Assembly: GCF_042666435.1 (NCBI RefSeq)
Contig: NZ_JBHTDC010000002.1
Coordinates: 434,001-498,000 of the forward strand
Source: Allosphingosinicella sp042666435
Lineage (GTDB): Bacteria; Pseudomonadota; Alphaproteobacteria; Sphingomonadales; Sphingomonadaceae
Direction of reading: 5' to 3'
Length of the DNA: 64,000 nt
The number at the start of each line of letters is the position of its first letter. Within the stretch, counting starts at the first letter, position 1. Both the position numbers and the translations under genes were made by a program. Under the pieces are notes generated by a model. It was not told the origin of the DNA. It searched no databases and was given only the letters and a program-made list of their open reading frames with translations. This document shows positions 16,482 to 24,771 of the stretch, piece by piece.

Positions 16482-17351
16482 TCAGGCTTGCGGCGTGTCG
16501 GCGCTTTCGGGCTGCGCGACGGGCTCTTCGGCAGCCGCGTCCTCGGCAGCGGGAACCTCGGCGACGGGCGCTTCCGTGGCGGGCGCTTCGGCAGCCGGAG
16601 CTTCCACCACTGGCGCTTCCGTCGCAGCCGGCGTTTCGGCGGGCGGCGCTTCGGCCACGGCTGCGGCGGGCGGGGCGACGGGCGGTGGGGCCGCCGCAGC
16701 CGCCGCGGCGCGGGCGGCCGAGGCGGCGGCCTGCTGCGCGGCGAGCGTCTCGATCTCGGCCGGGCTCAGCGCCGGAACATTGTCGGCGCCGATCGAGGCG
16801 CGCACGATCCGCGACGGGTTGGCCGCCGGTTCGCCCCGCGGGATCGTATCGACATATTGCATGCCGTCGACGACGCGGCCGAACACCGTATATTTGTTGT
16901 CGAGCGTCAGCCGGGGAATGAACATGATGTAGAACTGGCTGTTCGCGCTGTTGGGTTCGGTCGCGCGAGCGGCCGCGACGGCGCCGCGCACGTGCGGCAG
17001 CGCGTTGAACTCGGCGGCGAGATCCGGAAGCTCGGAGCCGCCTTCCCCGGTCCCGGTCGGGTCGCCAGTCTGGGCCATGAAGCCCTCGATCACCCGGTGA
17101 AAGATGATGCCGTCGTAGAAACCCTGGCGGGCCAGCGTCTTGATCCGCTCGACATGGTTGGGCGCGGCGTCGGGGCGGAGCTGGATGCTGACCCTCCCAC
17201 CGGTCGAGAGGTCGAGATGAAGCGTGTTCTCGGGCTCCAATGCCGGCGTGACCGACAGCGGCGGCGCGACGGGAGCCGGCGCCTGGTCCTGCGCCGTCGC
17301 GGTGCCCGCGAACGCCAGCGCGACGATGACAAACAATGATTTCAAACGCAT
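16482..17351 (-). CDS. Peptidyl-prolyl cis-trans isomerase, cyclophilin type, with Ala/Pro/Glu-rich tail
   Basis: 289 residues. A signal peptide (MRLKSLFVIVALAFAGTATA) is followed by a cyclophilin domain at ~40-190 with FYDGIIFHRVIEGFMAQTGD, NSANSQFYIMF and NKYTVFGRVVDG, so it should act in the periplasm as a folding catalyst. From ~200 the protein is a low-complexity tail rich in Ala, Pro, Glu and Val (repeats of the type EAPVVEAPAAEAPATEAPVAE). This is unusual for the family and may be a flexible spacer. The gap to queA holds a CCTGTCGAAGGGC repeat remnant near 16455. Confidence 0.85.
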   Translation of the reverse strand: MRLKSLFVIVALAFAGTATAQDQAPAPVAPPLSVTPALEPENTLHLDLSTGGRVSIQLRPDAAPNHVERIKTLARQGFYDGIIFHRVIEGFMAQTGDPTGTGEGGSELPDLAAEFNALPHVRGAVAAARATEPNSANSQFYIMFIPRLTLDNKYTVFGRVVDGMQYVDTIPRGEPAANPSRIVRASIGADNVPALSPAEIETLAAQQAAASAARAAAAAAAPPPVAPPAAAVAEAPPAETPAATEAPVVEAPAAEAPATEAPVAEVPAAEDAAAEEPVAQPESADTPQA

Positions 17352-17425
17352 AACGCCCTCACCCGAATCCCTGGTTAACCGCTCTTAACGCGATCCCCGC
17401 CTTTTGTCGCGTCAGGCTGAACCGT

Positions 17426-17932
17426 TCATGAGCCTTTGCGGCCGATCTCGTCGACCCGGGCCCGTACCTGCTCGGCGACGGCGGGCGACACGAACTTGCG
17501 GATGTCGCCGCCGTAGAGCGCGATTTCCTTGACGAGGCGCGACGCGATCGGCTGCAGCGACACGTCGGCCATCAGGAAGACGGTCTCGATCCGGTCGTTC
17601 AGTTGCTGGTTCATCCCCGCCATCTGATATTCATATTCAAAGTCGGCGACGGCGCGCAGGCCCCGGACGATCATCGACGCGCCCTCGCGCTCGGCGAAGT
17701 CCATGAGCAGCGAATCGAAGCTGACGACGCTGATCCTGCCATCGGCACAGCCCTCGATCTCGCGACGCACCATCTCCATCCGCTCCTCGACGCTGAACAT
17801 CGGCGACTTGGAGGGATTGGTGGTGACCCCGATGACCAGCCGATCGACGAGATGCGCGCCGCGGCGGATGATGTCCATGTGGCCGAGCGTGATCGGATCG
17901 AAGGTTCCGGGATAGACGCCGGTGCGTGTCAT
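17426..17932 (-). CDS. coaD: Phosphopantetheine adenylyltransferase
   Basis: 168 residues, normal length. GVYPGTFDPITLGHMDIIRRG contains the nucleotidyltransferase TxGH motif. MIVRGLRAVADFEYEYQMAG and SSR-like IASRLVKEIALYGGDIRKFV are CoaD signatures. It catalyses the fourth step of coenzyme A synthesis, joining AMP to 4'-phosphopantetheine. It follows the polyprenyl synthase gene on the same strand with 37 bases between them. Confidence 0.95.
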   Translation of the reverse strand: MTRTGVYPGTFDPITLGHMDIIRRGAHLVDRLVIGVTTNPSKSPMFSVEERMEMVRREIEGCADGRISVVSFDSLLMDFAEREGASMIVRGLRAVADFEYEYQMAGMNQQLNDRIETVFLMADVSLQPIASRLVKEIALYGGDIRKFVSPAVAEQVRARVDEIGRKGS

Positions 17933-17969
17933 ATTGTCCCCCCATGGATCATCCCGCCCGCGGCTTCTA

Positions 17970-18869
17970 TCAATGATCCCGCTCGACCGCAAAGCGGGCG
18001 ATGGCTCGGAGGAGGTCCGCTTCGGGACCGAAGCCCTGCAGATGCTCCACCGCCTGGCCGACCAGCATCTCCGCCTGCCGGCGGGCGCGTTCGGGGCCCA
18101 GAAGCGACACGAAGGTCTCCTTGCCCGCGCCGCGATCCTTGCCGACGCGCTTGCCCGTCTTCGCCTCCTCACCCTCGGCGTCGAGCAGGTCGTCGGCGAT
18201 CTGGAAAGCGAGGCCGACGTCGCGGGCATAGCCGCGAAGCGGCGTGCGTCCCTCCGGCGGCACCCGGCCCATGATCGCGCCGGCTTCAAGGCAGAAGCCG
18301 ATAAGGGCGCCGGTCTTGAGCTGCTGAAGGCGGGTGACGGCGGCGAGATCGAATGCCATCGCCTCGGCCGCCAGGTCCATCATCTGCCCGCCCGCCATGC
18401 CGCCCGGGCCGGCGGCGCGGGCAAGCTCCGCGATGAGTTCGACGCGGACGAACGGGTCCTCGTGCGTCGCCTCGTCCGCCAGAATTTCGAAGGCGAGCGC
18501 ATGGAGCGAATCGCCGGCGAGGATGGCGGTCGCTTCATCCCAGGCCTTGTGCACCGTCGGCTTGCCGCGGCGAAGATCGTCGTCGTCCATGCAGGGCAGA
18601 TCGTCGTGGATCAGCGAATAGACGTGAACGCATTCGACGGCGAGACCGACGCGGAGCGCGCGGTCGCGATCGACGTGGTAAAGCTCGCACGCCGCGGCGA
18701 CGAGGAGCGGGCGCAGGCGCTTGCCGCCGCCGATCGCGGCGTGGCGCATGGCGCGATAGAGCCGGTCGCGGGCGTCTTCCGGCACGGCGAGCAGGCCCGC
18801 AAGCAGGCGATCGACGTCGTCGCCGATATCGGTCATCGCCGGATGGAGCCTGTCGAACGCCTCCGCCAC
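17970..18869 (-). CDS. ispA: Polyprenyl (farnesyl/geranyl) diphosphate synthase
   Basis: About 299 residues from a GTG at 18869; an ATG 11 codons later (18836) is an alternative. Both aspartate-rich motifs are present: DDLPCMDDDD (first) and IADDLLDAEGE (second), with GGKRLRPLLV and GKPTVHKAW nearby. The enzyme condenses isopentenyl diphosphate with allylic diphosphates in the cytoplasm. xseB lies directly upstream with a five-base gap; the xseB-ispA pair is a conserved bacterial arrangement, which supports the farnesyl diphosphate synthase assignment over longer-chain enzymes. Confidence 0.85.
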   Translation of the reverse strand: MAEAFDRLHPAMTDIGDDVDRLLAGLLAVPEDARDRLYRAMRHAAIGGGKRLRPLLVAAACELYHVDRDRALRVGLAVECVHVYSLIHDDLPCMDDDDLRRGKPTVHKAWDEATAILAGDSLHALAFEILADEATHEDPFVRVELIAELARAAGPGGMAGGQMMDLAAEAMAFDLAAVTRLQQLKTGALIGFCLEAGAIMGRVPPEGRTPLRGYARDVGLAFQIADDLLDAEGEEAKTGKRVGKDRGAGKETFVSLLGPERARRQAEMLVGQAVEHLQGFGPEADLLRAIARFAVERDH

Positions 18870-18874
18870 GAGCG

Positions 18875-19123
18875 TCAACCGCCGTCGAACGGCGCGATGC
18901 CCGCTGGCCGGCCGTCGCGGCCGAACTGAATCTTCTCGATACGCGCCTGCGCCGCCTGCAACCGCGCCTCGCATTGCTGCTTCAGCCGCTCGCCTTCCTC
19001 GTAAAGTTCGATCGAAGCGTCGAGCGACGCCTCCCCGCCTTCGAGCGTACGGACGATCTCCTCGAGCCGCTTCAGCGCGGCTTCGAACGACAATTGGGCA
19101 ATGGTTTCGGGCTGTTCTGACAT
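18875..19123 (-). CDS. xseB: Exodeoxyribonuclease VII small subunit
   Basis: 82 residues from MSEQPETIAQLSFEAALKRLEEIV, the usual start; a start 12 codons upstream is possible. The segment FEAALKRLEEIVRTLEGGEASLDASIELYEEGERL is diagnostic of XseB, a small helical protein that binds several copies to XseA to form exonuclease VII. xseA is not in the window. The downstream polyprenyl synthase is translationally close. Confidence 0.92.
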   Translation of the reverse strand: MSEQPETIAQLSFEAALKRLEEIVRTLEGGEASLDASIELYEEGERLKQQCEARLQAAQARIEKIQFGRDGRPAGIAPFDGG

Positions 19124-19155
19124 GGGATCAGCATTGGCCTTCACGCAAGCGAGGG

Positions 19156-19551
19156 TCAAGCGGCGGTCGGGCGCCAGGCAAGCGGGTGATCGACGAGTGC
19201 GCCGTCCGTCGTAACAAGATGCATCTGCTCGGCGGCACAGATCGCCAGCAACAGCCTGTCGAATGGATCCTTAGTCACCGGCCACGGATCGACATCTCGG
19301 ATGACGTGGGCGGCACTGACCGGCAACGCGGAAATATTGAGGCGGGTCAATGCGGCGGGCCAGTCGGGCAGCGGACACGGCAATGGCAACTTCCCCAGTC
19401 GATGCTTCATCGCGACCTCCCAGATGGAAGCCACACTCGCCCATAAGCTGGCGTCGTCATCCTCCAGCGCACGAATGACCGGCTCCGGCAGATTCCGACC
19501 GTTTCCGTCGATCAGCGGTACCAAAATGTTGGTATCGAGCAGAAGCCTCAC
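19156..19551 (-). CDS. PIN-domain toxin (VapC-like ribonuclease)
   Basis: 131 residues from a GTG at 19551 that overlaps the antitoxin stop (GTGA). LLLDTNILVPL supplies the first acidic residue, ASVASIWEVAMKHRLGK the second acidic region, and DPFDRLLLAICAAEQMHLVTTD the C-terminal acidic cluster. These are the features of PIN-domain endoribonucleases that cleave RNA, often tRNA. It pairs with the Phd/YefM-type antitoxin immediately upstream, forming a type II toxin-antitoxin module. Confidence 0.85.
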   Translation of the reverse strand: MRLLLDTNILVPLIDGNGRNLPEPVIRALEDDDASLWASVASIWEVAMKHRLGKLPLPCPLPDWPAALTRLNISALPVSAAHVIRDVDPWPVTKDPFDRLLLAICAAEQMHLVTTDGALVDHPLAWRPTAA

Positions 19552-19835
19552 TTCTGCTCCGCTTCGTCCGGGTAGCGCAGTGGTGTGATCAGAAAATCCT
19601 CTGGCAGCGGGTCGTCGAAATCCTTGGGCAGCGGCCCAACGATATGCCGTGGAAGGCCACGCTCCTCCTTCCATCGGTCGAGTGCCGCGAAATCAATGCC
19701 GCCGGGGCGCGGGGTCACCATCTCGAACACCGGTTCGCCACGTCGCGTGACAATCACGCGCTCTCCCCTCTCCATGGAGCGGATGAGATCGCTCAGGCGA
19801 TTCTTCGCCTCTTTAATGGAAACATGGATGGTCAT
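19548..19835 (-). CDS. Type II antitoxin, Phd/YefM family
   Basis: 95 residues. HVSIKEAKNRLSDLIRSMERGERVIVTRRGEPVFEMV is the typical Phd/YefM N-terminal DNA-binding fold. The C-terminal part, rich in Pro, Asp and Leu, would wrap the PIN toxin. It precedes the toxin with a four-base overlap. A perfect 18-bp palindrome lies ten bases before the start codon and is the probable autoregulatory operator. Confidence 0.88.
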   Translation of the reverse strand: MTIHVSIKEAKNRLSDLIRSMERGERVIVTRRGEPVFEMVTPRPGGIDFAALDRWKEERGLPRHIVGPLPKDFDDPLPEDFLITPLRYPDEAEQK

Positions 19836-19844
19836 GCCACCATT

Positions 19845-19862
19845 GTAGCCACCGGTGGCTAC
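19845..19862. promoter_or_regulatory. 18-bp perfect palindrome, antitoxin operator
   Basis: GTAGCCACCGGTGGCTAC is a perfect palindrome located 10-27 bases upstream of the Phd-type antitoxin start. It also spans the stop codon of the fadD-like gene (TAG at 19861-19859). Phd/YefM antitoxins bind such sites as dimers. Confidence 0.65.
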
Positions 19863-21541
19863 TTTGACAATTCCGCCTTCGCCCGCTCCTCGGCCTGGAG
19901 CTCCTTGCGGCTCAGTTTGCCGATCATCGTCTTGGGCAGGCTGTTGCGGATTTCGAGGGCGACGATGCGCTCGTGCTTGCCGAGCGACCGGTTGAGCCAG
20001 TCGAGGAGGTCGGCGTCCGCGACGGAGGCGTCCTCATTCAGCGTGACGAAGGCCTTGGGGCGCTCGCCGGCATAAGGATCGGGAATGCCGATGACGAGCG
20101 CCTCGCGCACCGCCTCGTGCTGATAGAGAAGCGCTTCGAGCTGGCTCGGGAAAACCTTGAAGCCCGACACGGCGATCATGTCCTTCAGCCGGTCGACGAT
20201 GCGGATATAGCCATCCTCGTCGATCAGGCCGACATCGCCGGTGCGAAGGCCGCCCGGGACGAACACCTTCGCGTCGGATTCCGGGCGATTCCAATAACCC
20301 TTCATGATCTGCGGCCCGGATACGACGATCTCGCCCGGTTCGCCTGTTGGCGCCGGGCGGCTCGGATCCTCCTTGTCGACTAGGGTCACCATCGTCGCCG
20401 GCAGCGGGTGGCCGATCGTGCCGGTCTTGTTGAGCCCCTCATAGGGGTTGGTGGAAACGACGCCGGAACTCTCGGTCAATCCATAGCCCTCCACGAGGCG
20501 GGCGCCGGTCTTCTCCTCGAAGCGGCGTTTCACCTCGGCCGGCATCGGCGCGCCCCCGGAGATGCAGACACGGAGCGAGGAGAGGTCCGCCTTCGCGATG
20601 CCGGGATGGTCGAGCAGAGCCTGATACATGGTCGGAACGCCCGGCAGCGCCGTCGCCCTGGTCCGCTCGATCGCGGCCAGCGCCTGCGCGGCATCGAAGC
20701 GGGGCAGTAGCACCATCTCGCCGCCCTTGGCGATGGTGCGGTTGAGGACGCAGGTGTTGGCGAAGACATGGAAGAGCGGGAGAACGCCCATGATCCGGTC
20801 GTCCGCTTCCGGCTCCGGGTCGATCGCTTCGACCTGCCGGGCATTGGCGGTGAGATTCTGGTGGGTCAGCATCGCGCCCTTGGGCGTACCGGTGGTGCCG
20901 CCCGTATATTGAAGCAAGGCGACCGCCTGCGGATCGAGCGTAGGCGTCTCGCAGCGGCCGTCATTGGCGATCAGCGCGGAGAATGCCGTGACGCGCCCAA
21001 TGCTGGGGCGCTCGGCGATCTGGCTTCGCTTGAACAGGCGGTAGAGGACCGATTTGGCCGGCGGCAACGCGCCCGCCACGGAGCCGACGACCAGCCGTTC
21101 GAGCCCGGTCATCTCCATCACCTCCAGCGCGTTCGGCAACAGCGCGCTGGCCGACACGGTGAAGAGGATGCGCGTGCCGGAATCCTCGATCTGCGCGGCC
21201 AGCTCCGGCACCGTGTATAGGGGCGAGAAATTGACGACGATCGCGCCCAGCTTCATCGCGCCATAATAAGCGGCGACATAATGCGGGACGTTGGGGAGGA
21301 AGAGACCCACCCGGTCGCCCTCGCCGATACCGAATTTCGCCAGGCCGCAGGCGACGCGGTCGACGCCGCTCGCCACCTCGGCATAGCTGTACTTGCGACC
21401 CATGAAGTCGATCGCCCAGCTATTGGGAACGCGCCGGGCGGTGCGCTGGAACATGTCCGGCACCGTCAGCGGCGGGAAATCCCGCTCCCATGGCGCGGGA
21501 TGGCGATAGGCCTTGCGCCAGATGTCGGCCGGATCGGTCAT
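19859..21541 (-). CDS. fadD: Long-chain fatty-acid--CoA ligase (AMP-forming)
   Basis: 560 residues, normal length. LLQYTGGTTGTPKGAMLTHQN is the AMP/P-loop motif, VEGYGLTESSGV the acyl/adenylate-binding motif, and GGLRTGDVGLIDEDGYIRIVDR the hinge. The C-terminus has the catalytic lysine region (RNSLPKTMIGKLSRKEL). It activates fatty acids to acyl-CoA for beta-oxidation or lipid synthesis. The 3' end touches the operator of the downstream toxin-antitoxin genes. Chain-length preference cannot be read. Confidence 0.9.
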   Translation of the reverse strand: MTDPADIWRKAYRHPAPWERDFPPLTVPDMFQRTARRVPNSWAIDFMGRKYSYAEVASGVDRVACGLAKFGIGEGDRVGLFLPNVPHYVAAYYGAMKLGAIVVNFSPLYTVPELAAQIEDSGTRILFTVSASALLPNALEVMEMTGLERLVVGSVAGALPPAKSVLYRLFKRSQIAERPSIGRVTAFSALIANDGRCETPTLDPQAVALLQYTGGTTGTPKGAMLTHQNLTANARQVEAIDPEPEADDRIMGVLPLFHVFANTCVLNRTIAKGGEMVLLPRFDAAQALAAIERTRATALPGVPTMYQALLDHPGIAKADLSSLRVCISGGAPMPAEVKRRFEEKTGARLVEGYGLTESSGVVSTNPYEGLNKTGTIGHPLPATMVTLVDKEDPSRPAPTGEPGEIVVSGPQIMKGYWNRPESDAKVFVPGGLRTGDVGLIDEDGYIRIVDRLKDMIAVSGFKVFPSQLEALLYQHEAVREALVIGIPDPYAGERPKAFVTLNEDASVADADLLDWLNRSLGKHERIVALEIRNSLPKTMIGKLSRKELQAEERAKAELSK

Positions 21542-21588
21542 GGCGCAGGCGTAACGGGGGCACCGCCCAGGCTCAAGTCCTCAGACCC

Positions 21589-22710
21589 TCAGGTCGCGCG
21601 ATACCAGTGGATGCCGTCGCGCAGCTCCCGCACGGCCCTTCCCTCCACCTGGAGGCGCCGGAGATGGGCCATCGCTTCGCCGGTGGCGAGGCCGAAGACG
21701 CTGTCGTCGATCTTGCGGGCGAACAGGATCGCGAAGCAATCCACGGCCCGGCGCGGCTCCGACAGGTGCGCGTGGAGCGCGTCGAGCTGTTTGCGGTGGC
21801 CGTGGTCCAACGCGTCGAGACGGGCGTGGAGGCCGGTGAAGGGCTCGCCATGGGAGGGGAGGACGAGCGGGCTGTCGGACAGCATTTTCAGTTTGGCGAT
21901 CGACGCGAGCCAGTCGCCGAGCGGGTCCGCCTCCGGCTCGCTCAGGCTGAGCGAGACGTTGGAGGTGATCCGCGGCAGCACCTGGTCCCCCGCGATCATC
22001 ACGCCGCCTGCCTCGTCCACCAGGCAGGCATGTTCGGGGCTGTGGCCGCCGCCAACCAGCACCCGCCAGTCGCGGGCGCCGATGCGGATCGTATCGCCGT
22101 CGCGCATCCGCACGAAGGCGACCGGCACCGGGCTCACCACCGAGGAGAAGCGGCCCCATCCCTTTTCCGCCTCGGCCGCGATCCTCTCCTCGTCCCAGCC
22201 GGCGGCGCGCCAGTAAGCGAAGGCTTCGCGCGGCGGCGTGTCGCGGATATCGGCGGTCAGCATCCGCGCGAATAGCCATTCCTCGCGCGTCATCCACAAA
22301 GGCGCGCCGAAGCGCTCCGTCAGCCAACCGGCAAGGCCGATATGGTCGGGGTGGAAATGCGTGCAGATGACGCGGGTGACGGAACGGCCCGCCAGCGGAC
22401 CCGCGAGCAACGCTTCCCAAGCCTCGCGGCAGGGCGCGATGTCGAGCCCCGTATCGACGATGGCGACGCCGTCGGGGCTTTCCCCGGACTCCGATCCGGG
22501 GTCGTCGAGCAGCCAGATGTTGATGTGCTTGAGCGAGCCTGGAACCGGCAGCCGTGCCCAGCAGACGCCGTCGGCGATTGCGATCACCTCGCCCGCGCCG
22601 GGTCCGTCGCGGCCGAGCGGATAGGTCAGGCCCTTATGGCTGTAAGCCGCGCCGGCGTCCGCGATCGAGGCGTCGGGGGTCGCGCCCTCAGTTTTTGAAG
22701 GGATCGACAA
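21589..22710 (-). CDS. MBL-fold metallo-hydrolase
   Basis: About 373 residues. THFHPDHIGLAG carries the metallo-beta-lactamase HxHxDH motif (117-123 counted from the chosen start). GGGHSPEHACLVDE and GDQVLPRITSNVSL add the other metal ligands. The start is uncertain: no ATG lies near the conserved N-terminus (KGLTYPLGRDGPGAGEVIAIADGV). The TTG at 22710, overlapping the trcR end by 23 bases, is the best candidate; an ATG at 22806 would overlap far more. The family includes glyoxalase-II-like thioesterases and lactonases; the substrate is unknown. Confidence 0.8.
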   Translation of the reverse strand: MSIPSKTEGATPDASIADAGAAYSHKGLTYPLGRDGPGAGEVIAIADGVCWARLPVPGSLKHINIWLLDDPGSESGESPDGVAIVDTGLDIAPCREAWEALLAGPLAGRSVTRVICTHFHPDHIGLAGWLTERFGAPLWMTREEWLFARMLTADIRDTPPREAFAYWRAAGWDEERIAAEAEKGWGRFSSVVSPVPVAFVRMRDGDTIRIGARDWRVLVGGGHSPEHACLVDEAGGVMIAGDQVLPRITSNVSLSLSEPEADPLGDWLASIAKLKMLSDSPLVLPSHGEPFTGLHARLDALDHGHRKQLDALHAHLSEPRRAVDCFAILFARKIDDSVFGLATGEAMAHLRRLQVEGRAVRELRDGIHWYRAT

Positions 22711-23398
22711 AATCCGGTTCGGCGCTGGCTTCGGCTTCCTGGTCGCCGGATTGGGCGGCGGCCTCGGCGGCAAGCGCCGCTTCGGCCTCGCGGGCGTGGG
22801 TCTCACGCTCGGCGCGGAGCTCGGTGATCAGCGCCTCGCGGTCGCTGGCGAGGTTGAGGTCGACCGGCGCCGGCTCGATACCCGCCGCCTTCGCCGCCTT
22901 GGCGACGATGGCGTCGAGCTCGCGCTGCGAGGTGAGACCAAGCGTCACCGGATCCTTGGGCTGGATGTTGGCGATGTTCCAGTGCGTACGATCGCGGATC
23001 GCGGCGATGGTCGTGCGGGTGGTGCCGATCAGCTTGCCGATCTGGCCGTCCGAAATCTCCGGGTGGTTACGGATGATCCAGGCGATGCCGTCGGGCTTGT
23101 CCTGACGCTTGGACACCGGCGTGTAGCGCGGCCCCTTGGTGCGGACGGCCTTGTCGGGCTCCTTCTGCATCCGCAGGCGATATTCGGGATCGGCCTGGCC
23201 GCGCTCGATCTCCTCCATGGTGAGCTCGCCGACGCGAACCGGATCGCGGCCGGTCAGCTTGGTCGCGGCGGTATCGTCGGCGATCGCCTGCACCTCGAGA
23301 ATGTGCAGGCCGCAGAATTCGGCGATCTGCTCGAAGGTGAGCGCGGTGTTGTCGACCAGCCAGGAAGCGGTCGCATGGGGCATGAGCGGCTGAGCCAC
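22688..23398 (-). CDS. trcR: DUF1013 cell-cycle transcriptional regulator TrcR
   Basis: 236 residues. MPHATASWLVDNTALTFEQIAEFCGLHILEVQAIAD is the first helix-turn-helix-like segment. GIAWIIRNHPEISDGQIGKLIGTTRTTIAAIRDRTHWN is the second, and both match the DUF1013 family conserved across alphaproteobacteria. The C-terminal ~50 residues are Ala/Glu-rich and poorly conserved. Family members are annotated as cell-cycle transcription factors. The MBL hydrolase follows with a short overlap. Confidence 0.8.
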   Translation of the reverse strand: MAQPLMPHATASWLVDNTALTFEQIAEFCGLHILEVQAIADDTAATKLTGRDPVRVGELTMEEIERGQADPEYRLRMQKEPDKAVRTKGPRYTPVSKRQDKPDGIAWIIRNHPEISDGQIGKLIGTTRTTIAAIRDRTHWNIANIQPKDPVTLGLTSQRELDAIVAKAAKAAGIEPAPVDLNLASDREALITELRAERETHAREAEAALAAEAAAQSGDQEAEASAEPDFVDPFKN

Positions 23399-23587
23399 TG
23401 GGCGTCTCCGGATAAAATAAGGGCCGCCCCTTCGCGGAGCGGCCGAAACATTGCCCGCGATGTACGCCCGCCGTCCACCGGGCGCAAGCCAAGACTTGTT
23501 CCGCTTCGCCGATAATCGGCCGCAATCCGCCTCAAAAAAGCCGCGCGCCCGATGAATGGGAGGAATGGGGAATCAGGGGAGGGACCA

Positions 23588-24043
23588 GTGAAGAGATTGA
23601 TGATCGCGTCGCTTGTGGCGGCGCAGACGCTTGCCGTGGCGCAGCCGGCTCTGGCCGCGACGATCGACGACCTGCCGATCGCAGCGCAGCAGAGCCACGG
23701 CGCCTTCGCCGGAGCGCGCCTGCGCGTGCCTTTGGGCGGCGAAACCCGTGCGGTACGCGCCGGGCTCGCCGTCGCTTCGATGCAGCGCAGCGAGGCCAGC
23801 GACGGCCGCGCCGCCCTGCGCTTCTCGGAAGGAATGGAGTTGGGATTCACCGGCAAGGGCAAAGCGCGCTTGATGCTCGCGGGCCAGCCGATCGGCGCCA
23901 GGCTCGGCGTCGCGCAGGATGAAGACGATGACGGTGGCCCTTCCACCTTGGGGACGATCGCAATCGTGGTCGGCGGGTTGCTCGTCGCCGGGGCGATCGG
24001 CGTCGCCGTCCTCGCCCACGAGATCAGCAAGAATTCCGAGTGA
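23588..24043 (+). CDS. Small exported or membrane-anchored protein of unknown function
   Basis: 151 residues from the GTG at 23588, which follows AGGGGAGGGA at the right distance; an ATG 12 codons upstream is weaker. A signal peptide (VKRLMIASLVAAQTLAVAQPALA) is followed by RLRVPLGGETRAVRAGLAVA and RALRFSEG-like beta-rich sequence. A short acidic stretch (DEDDDGG) then precedes a C-terminal membrane helix (GTIAIVVGGLLVAGAIGVAVLAHEI). No family recognised. It converges on the GST gene with a 20-base overlap. Confidence 0.6.
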   Translation: MKRLMIASLVAAQTLAVAQPALAATIDDLPIAAQQSHGAFAGARLRVPLGGETRAVRAGLAVASMQRSEASDGRAALRFSEGMELGFTGKGKARLMLAGQPIGARLGVAQDEDDDGGPSTLGTIAIVVGGLLVAGAIGVAVLAHEISKNSE

Positions 24044-24668
24044 AGCGGTAGGAGTCGATCGAGATGTGGCCGGGGGCGGCGCGTACCGCCTCCAGCCATT
24101 TCACGACCGCTGGAAAGGCGCCGAGCGAGAAGCCGCCTTCCGCCGCGACATGGGTGTAGGCGTAGAGAGCGATGTCGGCGAGGCTGAGCGTCTCCCCGAC
24201 CAGGAACAGACGCGTCTCCAGGTGCTCGTCCATCAGCCGGAGCGCGGCCTCCCCGGCGGCTCGTTTCGCCGGCATCTGGCCCTGCTGCGCCCCGCTCAGC
24301 CGGTCTTCTCCGACATAAGCGAGCCAGTAGCGCATCGTCGCGATGTTGGGCTCGTGGCTGTACTGCTCGAAGAACATCCAGCGCAGCATGTCCGCGCGGT
24401 CGAAACGATCCGAGGGAATGAGGCGCGAGCCGTCGGCCAGATAGAAGCAGGCGGCGTTGCTCTCGGGGATGAACCGGTCGCCGACCTGAAGCACCGGAAT
24501 GCGGCCGTTGGCGTTGACGGCGGCGAGAAACGCGGGCGTCCGCGTCTCGCCCTTCGAGATGTCATATTCGCGCCGTTCCAGCGGCAGACCGAGATACGCG
24601 GCGGTGAGCCGGACCTTGTAGCAATTGCCGGACGCCGAATATTCGTGGAGAATGAGTTCCAACGTCAT
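24024..24668 (-). CDS. Glutathione S-transferase family protein
   Basis: 214 residues from MTLELILHEYSASGNCYKVRL, a thioredoxin-fold N-terminus whose SGNCYK places Ser/Cys near the glutathione site. VLQVGDRFIPESNAACFYLAD carries the conserved ES pair that binds the gamma-glutamyl group. The all-helical C-terminal domain includes FLVGETLSLADIALYAYTHVA. The role is probably conjugation or reduction of small electrophiles; the substrate is unknown. The upstream continuation of the frame contains the repeat at 24679-24706 and is not coding. Confidence 0.85.
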   Translation of the reverse strand: MTLELILHEYSASGNCYKVRLTAAYLGLPLERREYDISKGETRTPAFLAAVNANGRIPVLQVGDRFIPESNAACFYLADGSRLIPSDRFDRADMLRWMFFEQYSHEPNIATMRYWLAYVGEDRLSGAQQGQMPAKRAAGEAALRLMDEHLETRLFLVGETLSLADIALYAYTHVAAEGGFSLGAFPAVVKWLEAVRAAPGHISIDSYRFTRNSC

Positions 24669-24678
24669 TTCACCCCCC

Positions 24679-24706
24679 GTCATTCCCGCGAAAGCGGGAA
24701 TCCAGC
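24679..24706. repeat. REP-like hairpin repeat (GTCATTCCCGC type)
   Basis: ATTCCCGC (24682-24689), a GAAA loop and GCGGGAAT (24694-24701) form a perfect hairpin in the gap upstream of the GST gene, flanked by GTC and CCAG. The same CCAG-ended family recurs at 32743-32811 and inside the portal gene at 54879-54982. Confidence 0.7.
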
Positions 24707-24771
24707 GCCGCGTCCGCATCATGCGTTGATCCATCGGAACAGATCGGTCCGGTCCGGATTGCCACGCTCGA

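Noticed and set aside
17374..17388. TTAA-N6-TTAA resembling a CtrA box upstream of coaD
   Set aside because: The spacing is six, not the seven of the CtrA consensus, and the site is at the end of the cyclophilin upstream region with no cell-cycle gene nearby.
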